From the NCBI RefSeq assembly GCF_020715565.1, contig NZ_CP085839.1, positions 1,488,001 to 1,552,000 on the forward strand: a stretch of 64,000 bases of DNA. The letters are read 5' to 3'. This DNA comes from Nocardioides sp. Kera G14. Lineage in GTDB: Bacteria > Actinomycetota > Actinomycetes > Propionibacteriales > Nocardioidaceae. Every line of letters starts with the position of its first letter. Positions within the stretch are counted from its first letter, which is position 1. Both the position numbers and the translations under genes were made by a program. Positions 25,712 to 35,702 of the stretch are shown here, in pieces. Under the pieces are notes generated by a model. The model made no database searches. It saw only the letters and a list, made by a program, of their open reading frames with translations, and had not been told where the DNA came from.

Positions 25712-26565
25712 GCCGTGTGCTCCTGTGCAAGATCGTGGCCCGTGAGCTCGAGGAAGACGTCCTCCAGGGTGCGGGAGCCGAACGTCATCGACTCCACGCC
25801 GACGCCGTGGCGCTGGCCCCAGGCGGTGACCGAGTCGCGGAGGTCCTGCTCAGCGACGCTGGCGAGCTCCCGGTCCACGACGAGACGGACGGTGGCCGAG
25901 GAGCCACGGGTGAGCTCCTCGGGCGTCCCCGAGGCGACGAGGCGGCCGTGGTCGATGATGTGGACCTGGTCGGCGAGCTGCTCGGCCTCCTCCAGGTAGT
26001 GCGTCGTGAGCACGACGGTCACGCCGTCCGTGCGGAGCTCGCGGAGCAGCTCCCACGTCGCGCGGCGGGCGCCCGGGTCCATGCCTGCGGTCGGCTCGTC
26101 GACGAAGACGAGCTCGGGCCGGCCGACGATCGCCATCGCCAGGCCGAGGCGCTGCTGCTGGCCGCCGGAGAGTCGTCGGTACGGCGTCCGCCCGCACTCA
26201 TGCAGCCCGAGCCGGTCCGAGAGCATCTGGACGTCCAGCGGGTGGGCGTGCAGCCGGGCGATGTGGCGCAGCATCTCCATCGCGCTGACACCGCTCCACG
26301 CGCCCTGTCCCTGGAGCATCACGCCGATCCGGGGGAGCAGGTCGCGGCGTTGCGCGACGGGGTCGAGTCCGAGGACACGGACGGTGCCGCCCTGCGGCTT
26401 GCGGTAGCCCTCGCAGGTCTCGAGCGTCGTCGTCTTGCCGGCACCGTTCGGGCCGAGCACAGCGGTGATGGTGCCAGCCTCGACAGTGAGCGAGAGCCCG
26501 TCGACCGCCTGCTTGTCGCCGTACGCCATCCGGAGCGACTCGATGACGACTGCGGGGCCCGGCAC
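25708..26565 (-). CDS. ABC exporter ATP-binding protein
   Basis: ATPase subunit, 285 residues, for the permease just downstream. Walker A is GPNGAGKTT (about 38-46), the signature is LSGGQQQRLGLAMA, Walker B is LVFVDEPTAGMD, and the switch histidine is in VVLTTHYLEEAEQLAD. This is the DrrA/CcmA-like class of exporter ATPases. GTG at 26565 follows TATATT by 6 nt with no Shine-Dalgarno, so a leaderless transcript heading the ATPase-permease-ctaA unit is predicted. It diverges from sufR across 99 bases. Confidence 0.93.
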   Translation of the reverse strand: MPGPAVVIESLRMAYGDKQAVDGLSLTVEAGTITAVLGPNGAGKTTTLETCEGYRKPQGGTVRVLGLDPVAQRRDLLPRIGVMLQGQGAWSGVSAMEMLRHIARLHAHPLDVQMLSDRLGLHECGRTPYRRLSGGQQQRLGLAMAIVGRPELVFVDEPTAGMDPGARRATWELLRELRTDGVTVVLTTHYLEEAEQLADQVHIIDHGRLVASGTPEELTRGSSATVRLVVDRELASVAEQDLRDSVTAWGQRHGVGVESMTFGSRTLEDVFLELTGHDLAQEHTA

Positions 26566-26571
26566 CCGGAC

Positions 26572-26577
26572 AATATA
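26572..26577 (-). promoter_or_regulatory. -10 element of the ABC exporter/ctaA unit (leaderless)
   Basis: TATATT on the minus strand, 6 nt before the GTG at 26565. It is one of the most canonical -10 hexamers in the window. Confidence 0.65.
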
Positions 26578-26653
26578 GGGATCTTCGCCATGTCCTCCCG
26601 CATCGGGAAGTGGTTAGGGGACCCTTGCTTGAACGCGCCCGATGAATAAGAGC

Positions 26654-26668
26654 ACACTTGTGTTGTGA
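26654..26668 (+). promoter_or_regulatory. Probable SufR operator overlapping the sufR start codon
   Basis: ACACT-TGTGT-TGTGA (26654-26668) matches, as I recall it, the ACACT-N5-TGTGA site bound by the mycobacterial SufR repressor. It covers the GTG of sufR itself (26665), as expected for autoregulation of the suf operon by cluster-loaded SufR. Confidence 0.7.
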
Positions 26669-27326
26669 AAATCGATGAGCGTCAGGAGAGCGGGGCGACG
26701 CGGCGACGCGTGGCGCGGTCTCTGCTCGTCGACGGCCCGTCCACCGCGGCGGCGCTGGCCGAGCGCCTCGACCTCACCCCCGCAGCCGTACGCCGACACC
26801 TGGACCAACTGGTCGCCGACGGTGCTGCGGAGGCGCGTGAGCCACGTCTCGCGCGCGACCGCGGTCGCGGCAGGCCTGCCAAGGAGTTCGTACTGACCGA
26901 CGCCGGTCGGGAGGGCTTCGAGCAGACCTACGACGACCTCGCCGCCCAAGCGCTGCGCTTCCTCCGCGACACCGCGGGCGAGGACGCGGTGAAGGCGTTC
27001 GCAGCCCAGCGGGCGTCCTTCATCTCCACACGATTCTCCGCGGTGGCGCTCGACAACCCGATGCTCAGCCCGGCCCAGGTCCTCGCCCGGGTCTTCACCG
27101 ACGAGGGTTATGCCGCGTCGGTGCGGGAATTGCCCATCGTGGGTGAGCAGTTGTGTCAACAGCACTGCCCTGTCTCCCACGTCGCGCACGAGTTCCCGCA
27201 ACTGTGTGAGGCCGAGACCGAGGCGATCAGCGCCGTCCTCGGCACCCATGTCCAACGACTCGCGACCATCGCCCACGGCGACGGCGTCTGCACCACGTGC
27301 ATCCCTCAGAAGAAGGAGAAGGTCTC

Positions 27327-27330
<4 letters not shown>
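26665..27330 (+). CDS. sufR: Fe-S-sensing suf operon repressor SufR
   Basis: Winged-helix repressor, 221 residues, that binds an Fe-S cluster and represses suf genes when clusters are plentiful. The N-terminal HTH is seen in [40 protein letters not shown]. The C-terminal half has the cysteine cluster [18 protein letters not shown] and CTTCIP, candidate cluster ligands. GTG at 26665 is the only good start; there is no Shine-Dalgarno and no TANNNT at 6-8 nt, and the putative SufR operator covers it. Its stop overlaps the sufB ATG (ATGA). It leads the seven-gene suf operon, as in mycobacteria. Confidence 0.93.
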
Positions 27331-28757
<1,427 letters not shown>

Positions 28758-28758
28758 T

Positions 28759-29940
28759 ATGACCGCCACGCACGAAAAGGTCCAGCTCGGGCAGGCGCTC
28801 GACTCGGTCCTCTCCTCCCTCGAGCTCGAGCCCGTGGAGTCACACCTCCACCCGGCCGGCTCCTTCGACGTCGACACGCACCCGGTGCCGACGGGTCGCG
28901 AGGAGATCTGGCGCTTCACCCCGCTCAAGCGGCTCCGCAACCTGCACAAGGACGCTGCCTTCACCGGCGAGCTGAAGCTGAGCAGCACCGGCGAGGGCGT
29001 CACCGTCGAGACGGTGCCCACGTCGAGCATCGCCGGCGTCAGCGGCTTCGTGCCCACCGATCGGATCGCGGCGCGTGCGCTCGCGGCCGCCGGTGAGTCG
29101 ACCGTCGTCACGGTCCCCGCCGAGGCCGAGCTGGCGACGCCGTACGTCGTTACGATCACCGGTACGTCGACGGACGCTGTTGCGGAGCACGTGGTGCTGC
29201 GTGCCGGGAAGTTCTCCAAGGCCACGATCGTCTTCCGCTTCGAGGGCAGCGCGACGCTGGCCGACAACGTCGAGATCGTCGTCGAGGACGGTGCCCAGCT
29301 CACCGTCGTCTCCATCGACGACTGGGCCGACGATGCCGTCCGTGCCGGACACCGCCACGTGGCCGTCGGCCGCGACGCGGAGTTCAAGCACATCGACGTG
29401 ACCTTCGGCGGCGACGTCGTCCGCAACGACACGACCGTGCAGTACAGCGGTTCGGGCGGCTCTGCCGAGCTCCTCGGTCTCTACTTCGCCGATGCGGGCC
29501 AGCACATCGAGCACCGCCTCTTCGTCGACCACACCGCCCCGAAGACCAAGTCCCACGTGGTCTACAAGGGCGCGCTGCAGGGCGACGGTGCCCACACGGT
29601 CTGGATCGGCAACGTCCTGATCCGCAAGGTCGCCGAAGGCATCGAGACCTACGAGGAGAACCGCAACCTCGTCCTCACCGATGGCGCCCAGGCCGACTCG
29701 GTCCCCAACCTCGAGATCGAGACCGGCGAGATCGAGGGCGCGGGCCACGCGTCCGCGACGGGCCGCTTCGACGACGAGCAGCTCTTCTACCTGCGCTCGC
29801 GCGGGATCTCGGAGTCCGAGGCACGCCGCCTGGTCGTGCACGGCTTCTTCAACGACCTCATCCGCCAGATCGGTGTGCCTGACCTGGAGTCGCAGCTCCT
29901 CGCCACCGTCGAGAACGAACTGAATGGAATCACCGCATGA
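28759..29940 (+). CDS. sufD: Fe-S cluster assembly protein SufD
   Basis: SufB paralogue completing the SufBC2D complex. The 393 residues form a beta-helix-like core (VVLRAGKFSKATIVFRFEGSATLADNVEIVVEDGAQLTVVSIDDW) ending with the shared C-terminal block FDDEQLFYLRSRGISESEARRLVVHGFFNDLI. It starts 2 bases after sufB and overlaps the sufC ATG by 4 bases, so it is translationally coupled on both sides. Confidence 0.96.
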   Translation: MTATHEKVQLGQALDSVLSSLELEPVESHLHPAGSFDVDTHPVPTGREEIWRFTPLKRLRNLHKDAAFTGELKLSSTGEGVTVETVPTSSIAGVSGFVPTDRIAARALAAAGESTVVTVPAEAELATPYVVTITGTSTDAVAEHVVLRAGKFSKATIVFRFEGSATLADNVEIVVEDGAQLTVVSIDDWADDAVRAGHRHVAVGRDAEFKHIDVTFGGDVVRNDTTVQYSGSGGSAELLGLYFADAGQHIEHRLFVDHTAPKTKSHVVYKGALQGDGAHTVWIGNVLIRKVAEGIETYEENRNLVLTDGAQADSVPNLEIETGEIEGAGHASATGRFDDEQLFYLRSRGISESEARRLVVHGFFNDLIRQIGVPDLESQLLATVENELNGITA

Positions 29941-30713
29941 GCAAGCTTGAGATCAAGGACCTGCACGTCACGGTCGAGGACGAGAACGCCGAGGGCGGCA
30001 TCAAGGAGATCCTCAAGGGCGTCACGCTGACGATCAACGAGGGCGAGACCCACGCGATCATGGGCCCCAACGGCTCCGGCAAGTCCACGACGGCCTACTC
30101 CATCGCCGGCCACCCGAAGTACACGATCACTGGCGGTGAGGTGCTCCTCGACGGTGAGAACCTCCTCGAGATGTCCGTCGACGAGCGGGCCAAGGCAGGC
30201 CTCTTCCTCGCCATGCAGTACCCCGTCGAGGTCCCCGGCGTCTCGATGTCGAACTTCCTGCGTACGGCGAAGACGGCCCTCGACGGTGAGGCGCCCAAGC
30301 TCCGCACGTGGGTCAAGGACGTCAACACCGCGCTCTCCGACATGAACCTCGACCCGGCGTTCTCGCAGCGCTCGGTCAACGAGGGCTTCTCCGGCGGTGA
30401 GAAGAAGCGCGCCGAGATCGCCCAGCTCGACCTGCTCGACCCCAAGGTCGCGATCCTCGACGAGATCGACTCCGGTCTCGACATCGACGCGCTCAAGGTC
30501 GTCTCGGCCGGCATCAACCGCTTCCGCGGGCGCGACGGCAAGGGCGTCCTGCTGATCACGCACTACACCCGCATCCTGCGCTACGTGAAGCCGGACTTCA
30601 TCCACGTCTTCGTCGACGGTCACGTCGCCGAGACCGGTGGCGAGGAGCTCGGCGAGGAGCTCGAGGCCAACGGGTATGACAGGTTCCTCAAGTCTGTTTC
30701 GCTGGGCGCCTGA
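29937..30713 (+). CDS. sufC: Fe-S assembly ATPase SufC
   Basis: Cytosolic ABC-type ATPase, 258 residues, driving conformational change in SufBC2D. Walker A is MGPNGSGKST (about 41-50), signature FSGGEKKRAEIAQ, Walker B VAILDEIDSGLD, and the SufC-specific RFRGRDGKGVLLITHYTRIL follows. The start overlaps the sufD stop (ATGA) and its stop overlaps the sufS ATG (TGATG). Confidence 0.97.
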   Translation: MSKLEIKDLHVTVEDENAEGGIKEILKGVTLTINEGETHAIMGPNGSGKSTTAYSIAGHPKYTITGGEVLLDGENLLEMSVDERAKAGLFLAMQYPVEVPGVSMSNFLRTAKTALDGEAPKLRTWVKDVNTALSDMNLDPAFSQRSVNEGFSGGEKKRAEIAQLDLLDPKVAILDEIDSGLDIDALKVVSAGINRFRGRDGKGVLLITHYTRILRYVKPDFIHVFVDGHVAETGGEELGEELEANGYDRFLKSVSLGA

Positions 30714-31975
30714 TGGACGGCCTGCTCCCGGACCTCGATCTGGTCCGCAAGGACTTCCCGATCCTGGACCGGGAGTTTGGTGCGGGCGACGACGCGGTGC
30801 CGCTGGTCTACCTCGACAGCGCCAACACGTCGCAGAAGCCGCAGATCGTGATCGACACGATGGTCGACCATCTCGAGCGGCACAACGCCAACATCGCCCG
30901 CGCGATGCACCACCTCGGCGCCGAGGCGACCGAGGCGTTCGAGAACGCCCGCGACATCGTGGCGCGCTTCATCGGGGCGCCTGAGCGCGACGAGGTGATC
31001 TTCACCAAGAACGCCTCCGAGGCACTCAACCTCGTCGCGCAGACCGTCCCGCTGTCAGCCGGGGACGTCGTCGTCACCACCGAGATGGAGCACCACTCCA
31101 ACATCGTCCCGTGGCAGCTCGCGACGCAGCGCTCCGGCGCCGACCTCCGCTGGTTCGGCCTCACGGACGACGGTCAACTGGACCTGACGAACATCGACGA
31201 GCTCATCACGCCGGCGACGAAGGTCGTCGCGCTGACGTGGGTCTCCAACATGCTCGGCACGATCAACCCGATCGCGGAGATTGCACGGAAGGCTCACGAG
31301 ATCGGCGCGTTCGTCGTCGTGGACGCCTCGCAGGCCGCGCCGGTGCTGCCGATCGACCTGGCCGCGATGCCTCATCTGGAGCGTCCGGACTTCCTCGCGT
31401 TCACCGGGCACAAGACCGTCGGCCCGACCGGCATCGGCGTGCTCTGGGGCGCGCGGAAGCAGCTCGAGGCGCTACCTCCGTTCCTCGGAGGCGGCGAGAT
31501 GATCGCGACCGTGACGATGGAGAGGTCGACGTACGCGCCGATCCCGCACAAGTTCGAGGCGGGTACGCCGCCGATCGTCGAGGCAGTGGGTCTCGGGGCG
31601 GCACTGGAGTACCTCATGCACCTCGGCATGGAGAACGTGCACGCGCACGAGCTCGCGATCACGACGTACGCGCTCGAGCGCTTGCAGTCGGTCAAGGGCC
31701 TGACGGTGATGGGGCCGCTCGACGCCGCCAAGCGCGGCGGAGCGATCTCCTTCGAGCTCGAGGGCGTGCACCCGCACGACGTCGCGCAGGTGCTCGACTC
31801 CAGGGGCGTCGCGATCCGTGCCGGCCACCACTGCGCCAAGCCCGCCCACCAGCGGTTCAACGTGCAGGCGTCATGCCGGATGTCGTCGTACCTCTACACG
31901 ACGCCGGCCGAGATCGACGCGCTCGTGGACGCGCTGGAATACACCCGCGACTACTTCAAGTTGGACTCACAGTGA
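30713..31975 (+). CDS. sufS: Cysteine desulfurase SufS
   Basis: PLP enzyme that takes sulfur from cysteine for cluster assembly. The 420 residues are family length. The PLP lysine is in AFTGHKTVGPTGIG, the phosphate/PLP contacts in VVVDASQAAP, and the persulfide-forming cysteine in RAGHHCAKPAHQ, a type II desulfurase pattern. MDHLERHNANIARAMHHLGAEAT-like N-terminal residues are also typical. Coupled to sufC by TGATG and to sufU by GTGA. Confidence 0.97.
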   Translation: MDGLLPDLDLVRKDFPILDREFGAGDDAVPLVYLDSANTSQKPQIVIDTMVDHLERHNANIARAMHHLGAEATEAFENARDIVARFIGAPERDEVIFTKNASEALNLVAQTVPLSAGDVVVTTEMEHHSNIVPWQLATQRSGADLRWFGLTDDGQLDLTNIDELITPATKVVALTWVSNMLGTINPIAEIARKAHEIGAFVVVDASQAAPVLPIDLAAMPHLERPDFLAFTGHKTVGPTGIGVLWGARKQLEALPPFLGGGEMIATVTMERSTYAPIPHKFEAGTPPIVEAVGLGAALEYLMHLGMENVHAHELAITTYALERLQSVKGLTVMGPLDAAKRGGAISFELEGVHPHDVAQVLDSRGVAIRAGHHCAKPAHQRFNVQASCRMSSYLYTTPAEIDALVDALEYTRDYFKLDSQ

Positions 31976-32427
31976 GCAACGCAGCGCTGGACGCGATGTA
32001 CCAGGAGATCATCCTGGACCACTACAAGCACCCACACGGCAAGGGGCTCCGTGAGGACTTCGAAGCCGAGGTGCACCACGTCAACCCGACCTGCGGTGAC
32101 GAGATCACGCTGCGCGTCCACCTCGCCGACGGCAAGGTGGCCGACGTGTCGTACGACAGCCTCGGCTGCTCGATCTCGCAGGCCTCGGCCTCGGTGCTGC
32201 ACGACCTTGTGGTCGGGAAGCCCATCGACGACGCCTTCGCGATCCAGGAGGAGTTCCTCCACCTGATGCAGGGCAAGGGTGAGGTGGAGCCCGATGAGGA
32301 GCTGCTCGAGGACGGCATCGCCTTCGCCGGCGTGGCGAAGTTCCCGGCACGCGTGAAGTGCGCGCTGCTGAGCTGGATGGCATGGAAGGACGCGACGGCC
32401 CAGTCGCTGTCGAAGGAGAACGCATGA
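31972..32427 (+). CDS. sufU: SufU sulfurtransferase/scaffold
   Basis: Zinc-dependent partner that accepts sulfur from SufS in Gram-positive SUF systems. The 151 residues show the three cysteines expected: NPTCGDE, SLGCSISQASASVL and RVKCALLSWMAW, with the Asp in CGDE. The insertion between the second and third cysteines distinguishes SufU from IscU. GTG at 31972 overlaps the sufS stop, and starting there gives the standard LDAMYQEIILDHYKHPHG N-terminus. sufT overlaps its stop. Confidence 0.95.
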   Translation: MSNAALDAMYQEIILDHYKHPHGKGLREDFEAEVHHVNPTCGDEITLRVHLADGKVADVSYDSLGCSISQASASVLHDLVVGKPIDDAFAIQEEFLHLMQGKGEVEPDEELLEDGIAFAGVAKFPARVKCALLSWMAWKDATAQSLSKENA

Positions 32428-32732
32428 GCCTGACCGTTGAAGACGTCGAAGAGGCGATGAAGGACGTCGTCGACCCCGAGCTCGGGATCAACGTCGTCGA
32501 CCTCGGCCTGATCTACGGCCTCCACCTCGACGGCAACGAGGTGACGATCGACATGACCCTCACCTCGGCCGCCTGCCCGCTCACCGACCTGATCCAGGAC
32601 CAGACCAACCAAGCCCTGGAGGAGATGGCGACCAACGTCACCATCAACTGGGTCTGGATGCCGCCGTGGGGCCCGGACAAGATCACCCCCGACGGACGCG
32701 AGCAGCTCAGGGCGCTCGGCTTCAACGTCTGA
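32424..32732 (+). CDS. sufT: SufT/MIP18-like (DUF59) Fe-S assembly factor
   Basis: Small 102-residue protein of the DUF59 family, helping Fe-S protein maturation. DPELGINVVDLGLIYGL and MTLTSAACPLTDLIQDQ are the family motifs, with Cys in SAACPLTD. ATG at 32424 overlaps the sufU stop (ATGA), which decides it against the earlier in-frame ATG. It closes the sufRBDCSUT operon and converges on the next gene with 12 bases between the stops. Confidence 0.93.
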   Translation: MSLTVEDVEEAMKDVVDPELGINVVDLGLIYGLHLDGNEVTIDMTLTSAACPLTDLIQDQTNQALEEMATNVTINWVWMPPWGPDKITPDGREQLRALGFNV

Positions 32733-32744
32733 GTCCGCCGACGG

Positions 32745-33719
32745 TCAGGGGACGCTGTACGCCGGCAGGGCGGGCGTCCACCTGAGGGAGACGCTCGGCT
32801 CGTCGTCCGACAGCTCGCCCTCTGGCCACTGGCCGACGCCGTGGAACGTGCGGCCGTCCAGCGTCAGGTCGACGTCGTAGCGGAAGCTCCGGCCGCCGAG
32901 GGCTGCCGCGCGGCGGCCATCGGCCTCGGACGCAGTCAGAGAGACCGATCCGGCCTGGTAGCACGTATCGCGCTGCTTCGTGGTCGGCCTGATGCCCACG
33001 GAACGGCCGTCCTCTGCTGTGACGGTCACGCGGGCACTCACCTCCGCGAGATCGAATGCGAGACCGTTGACGCCCAGTTCGACACCGTAGGAGTCGAGCT
33101 GCCCATCGTGGTCGGCGAGCACCGCGAGTGTGCTGTCGACGGGTGTGGTCACAGCGGTCGTCGTATCGGTGCGCCACTCGAAGCTGTAGTGGGCGTCCTC
33201 GCCCTTGCGCGCAGCGGTGACGTCGATCCTCCAGAGCCCGGCGGGTCCGACCGGATGGACGCCGTATTCACCGCTGCCGAGGTCGTCCACCGACGCGGAG
33301 AGCCACCGCGGGCAGTCGCGGTCCACCTGGACGGCGGTCGCGGTGATGCTGTCAACCTCGGGCAGGAATCGGAAGTCTGCCGTGGCGCCGCCGTCCAGCC
33401 GAGGCAGCGTGCCGGCGAGGCCCGGAGCACCGTCGGCGCAGCCACCGAAGCCGAATCCGCAGATCGTCCATGGCCTGAGGGCGACGTCGTGATCGGGAAG
33501 GTGCACGACGAGCGCCGGGACGTGGTCGTCAGGACCGCTAGGCACCTTCATCGGCCACGCGGTCGGAACCGCCGTGGGGCTGGGCGTCTGACTGGCTGCG
33601 GGCACATCCCTTGCCATGCCGCCGTCCGCCGTGCGGCCCAGGAACATCGAGACGAGGATCACGGCTCCGCAGAGGGACACGAGCGCGGTGCCGATGCTCC
33701 ACCGCCGCCGGCGGGTCAC
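32745..33719 (-). CDS. Membrane-anchored extracellular protein of the sigma-factor operon (unrecognised)
   Basis: I do not recognise a family. The 324-residue product has a short basic N-terminus (TRRRRWS), one membrane segment (about 9-28, GTALVSLCGAVILVSMFLG), a Pro/Thr/Ser stretch (APSQTPSPT-like, about 42-52), and a soluble extracytoplasmic part with two cysteine pairs (ICGFGFGGC; DCPRW, DTCYQ). The GTG at 33719 is chosen because it overlaps the upstream stop (GTGA). It is the third gene of the ECF sigma unit and resembles its upstream neighbour in layout, so it may be part of a sensing complex; that is inference. Confidence 0.75.
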   Translation of the reverse strand: MTRRRRWSIGTALVSLCGAVILVSMFLGRTADGGMARDVPAASQTPSPTAVPTAWPMKVPSGPDDHVPALVVHLPDHDVALRPWTICGFGFGGCADGAPGLAGTLPRLDGGATADFRFLPEVDSITATAVQVDRDCPRWLSASVDDLGSGEYGVHPVGPAGLWRIDVTAARKGEDAHYSFEWRTDTTTAVTTPVDSTLAVLADHDGQLDSYGVELGVNGLAFDLAEVSARVTVTAEDGRSVGIRPTTKQRDTCYQAGSVSLTASEADGRRAAALGGRSFRYDVDLTLDGRTFHGVGQWPEGELSDDEPSVSLRWTPALPAYSVP

Positions 33720-34402
33720 TGTGTCTCCTCCTCGGCGGGAGCCGCAGGGATGCCGGCACCGAGCGCGTTGCCCCACACGACGGTGAGGGTCACCACTCTG
33801 CTCGACGCCGCGGCGAGGTCCGAGGTCGCGCTCTTCGGGAGCACGATGCGTACGACGTAGACCCCGTTCTCGTCGGTCGAGACCAACCGGTATCCACCGC
33901 CGTGCTTCTCGACCTCGACCGATTTCGGATCCCCTCGAAGAGCGGTCGGCACGGTCACGGAAGTGACGGGGGTCGATCCGAACGTGAGGGCAGGCCCGGC
34001 GGGCACCCAGCGGGTCCCGCCGCAGGGCGTGGTGGCGGGCAGATCACAGACGGCGTACGTCATTGTCCTTCCGTCGGCGCCCTCGACCGCAAGGTCGATG
34101 CCGAGTCCTGTGTTGGTGACAGTGGAAAGGATTCCGATGGCAGCGAACGGACCGGAGGCGGAGGAGCCGTCGCTGCTGCTCGAATCGGACGCTGCGGAGT
34201 CGCGCCGCTCGGGTCCCGGGCCGTAGCTCCAGAGCATCACACCCCCGGTTGCTGCGACCGCGGTGGCCGCTGTGACAGCCGCCATCGTGCGACGGATGCG
34301 AGAACGCCGATGTGCCCGGCGCACGAGGTCGGCGTACGGCGGCGCCAACGCGGGAGTGGTCCGTTCAAGGAGTCCGGTCAGGCGCTGCTGGAGTTCGTTC
34401 AT
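33716..34402 (-). CDS. Single-pass membrane protein paired with ECF sigma factor (possible anti-sigma-type regulator)
   Basis: The 228 residues split into a cytosolic N-terminus of about 38 residues rich in Leu and Arg (ELQQRLTGLLERTTPALAPPYADLVRRAHRRSRIRR), a membrane segment (about 40-60) and an extracytoplasmic part with a Ser/Asp-rich linker and a beta-rich domain. Its ATG overlaps the sigma gene stop, and this layout suits a sigma-binding sensor. The classical zinc anti-sigma motif HxxxCxxC is absent, so the role is inferred from position and topology only. Confidence 0.72.
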   Translation of the reverse strand: MNELQQRLTGLLERTTPALAPPYADLVRRAHRRSRIRRTMAAVTAATAVAATGGVMLWSYGPGPERRDSAASDSSSSDGSSASGPFAAIGILSTVTNTGLGIDLAVEGADGRTMTYAVCDLPATTPCGGTRWVPAGPALTFGSTPVTSVTVPTALRGDPKSVEVEKHGGGYRLVSTDENGVYVVRIVLPKSATSDLAAASSRVVTLTVVWGNALGAGIPAAPAEEETQ

Positions 34403-34920
34403 GCCTCGCTCCTGTCGAGCAGTGGGGCCAATGCGGTCCGGGCGCGGGCGAGACGTGACTTCGCGGTGCCCGACGGGATGTCGAGGAGGCTGGCCACCTC
34501 GGTGAGCGGCAGGTCGTGGAGGTGGTGGAGCAGCACGACCGCGCGTTGTTCGATCGGCAGCGTGCCCAGCGCTCGGGTGAGGTCCACGTCAGGATCGTCG
34601 ATCTCATAGTGGTCGACCGTGCGCAGGCGAGGAAGCGCGAGGACAGCGACTTTGCTCCGTCGGAACCGGTTGATGGCGAGCCGGGTGGCGACCTGGCGAA
34701 GCCAGGCTGACGGGTTGTCGTAGTGCTGGACGGTGGACCAGCGTTGCCAGAGCCGTACGAACGCCTCCTGCGCAACCTCCTCTGCATCGGCCGCATTGCC
34801 GGTGAGCACCGTCAGGTAGCCGATGAGTGGTGGGCAGGCGAGCACGTAGAAGTCCGCGAGGTCGCTGGGCGCCGTGGTGCTCACACTACGTACACGCGGA
34901 GCCCCGCCCTCCGGTTCCAT
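34399..34920 (-). CDS. ECF sigma-70 factor (SigE family)
   Basis: Alternative sigma factor, 173 residues. Region 2 spans about 25-95 (PPLIGYLTVLTGNAADAEEVAQEAFVRLWQRW, then SAWLRQVATRLAINRFRR). Region 4 spans about 115-165 (LGTLPIEQRAVVLLHHLHDLPLTEVASLLDIPSGTAKSRLARART). No region 3 and no C-terminal SnoaL extension. ATG at 34920 is the first start; GTG at 34884 (VSTTAPSDLADFY) is a good alternative that would remove a charged 12-residue tail. It is followed by two membrane proteins with overlapping starts. The signal it answers is unknown. Confidence 0.9.
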   Translation of the reverse strand: MEPEGGAPRVRSVSTTAPSDLADFYVLACPPLIGYLTVLTGNAADAEEVAQEAFVRLWQRWSTVQHYDNPSAWLRQVATRLAINRFRRSKVAVLALPRLRTVDHYEIDDPDVDLTRALGTLPIEQRAVVLLHHLHDLPLTEVASLLDIPSGTAKSRLARARTALAPLLDRSEA

Positions 34921-34958
34921 CTCAGACTGACTGCTCGCCGCACGGCATGAGCTGACCC

Positions 34959-34964
34959 TAGGCT
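34959..34964 (+). promoter_or_regulatory. -10 element of the ABC exporter (leaderless)
   Basis: TAGGCT lies 6 nt before the GTG at 34971. No Shine-Dalgarno is seen. Confidence 0.65.
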
Positions 34965-34970
34965 GCCACG

Positions 34971-35702
34971 GTGAGCGGTGCTGTGATCGAGACGCGAGGC
35001 CTCGTCAAGACATTCGGGAAGTTCCGCGCCCTCAAGGGGTTAGACCTCTCGGTCGCTCCCGGTGAGGTGCACGGCTTCCTCGGGCCCAACGGGGCTGGGA
35101 AGTCGACGACGATCCGGATCGTCTTGGGGCTGATGCGTGCGTCGGGCGGTTCTGTGACGTTGTTCGGTGACGACCCGTGGCGCAAGGCTCCGGAGCTGCA
35201 CAAGCGGCTCGCCTACGTCCCCGGTGATGTCAGCCTGTGGCCCAACCTGTCGGGCGGCGAGTCCGTCGACCTGCTGCTCCGGATGCGGGGCCTCGACCCG
35301 GCGAAGACACGCAAGGCGGAGATGGTCGAGCGGTTCAAGCTCGACCTCACCAAGAAGGGCCGCGCCTACTCCAAGGGCAACCGCCAGAAGGTCGCACTGG
35401 TCGCCGCCTTCGCGGCCGACACCGACCTGCTGATCTGCGACGAGCCGACCAGCGGCCTCGATCCGCTGATGGAGAAGGTCTTCAACGAGCTGGTCGCCGA
35501 GCACACCTCCCGTGGCGCCACCGTGCTGCTCTCCAGCCACATCCTCTCGGAGGTGGAGCGGCTGGCCGACCGCGTGACGATCATCCGCGACGGCCGGACC
35601 GTCGAGAGCGGGACGCTCGACGAGCTGCGCCTCACCAAGGCCGACGGGAGCGCCGAGGGCAAGAGCCTCGAGGAGCTCTTCCTCAGCGCCTACGAGTCAT
35701 GA
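34971..35702 (+). CDS. ABC exporter ATP-binding protein
   Basis: ATPase, 243 residues. Walker A is GPNGAGKST (about 41-49). A recognisable but degenerate signature [16 protein letters not shown] replaces LSGGQ, a variant common in ATPases paired with duplicated ABC-2 permeases of the tylC/antibiotic-export type. Walker B is [12 protein letters not shown] and the switch region [16 protein letters not shown] at 34971 follows TAGGCT by 6 nt. Codon 24 is TTA, a very rare leucine codon in this GC-rich sequence. The stop overlaps the permease ATG (ATGA). Confidence 0.93.
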   Translation: MSGAVIETRGLVKTFGKFRALKGLDLSVAPGEVHGFLGPNGAGKSTTIRIVLGLMRASGGSVTLFGDDPWRKAPELHKRLAYVPGDVSLWPNLSGGESVDLLLRMRGLDPAKTRKAEMVERFKLDLTKKGRAYSKGNRQKVALVAAFAADTDLLICDEPTSGLDPLMEKVFNELVAEHTSRGATVLLSSHILSEVERLADRVTIIRDGRTVESGTLDELRLTKADGSAEGKSLEELFLSAYES

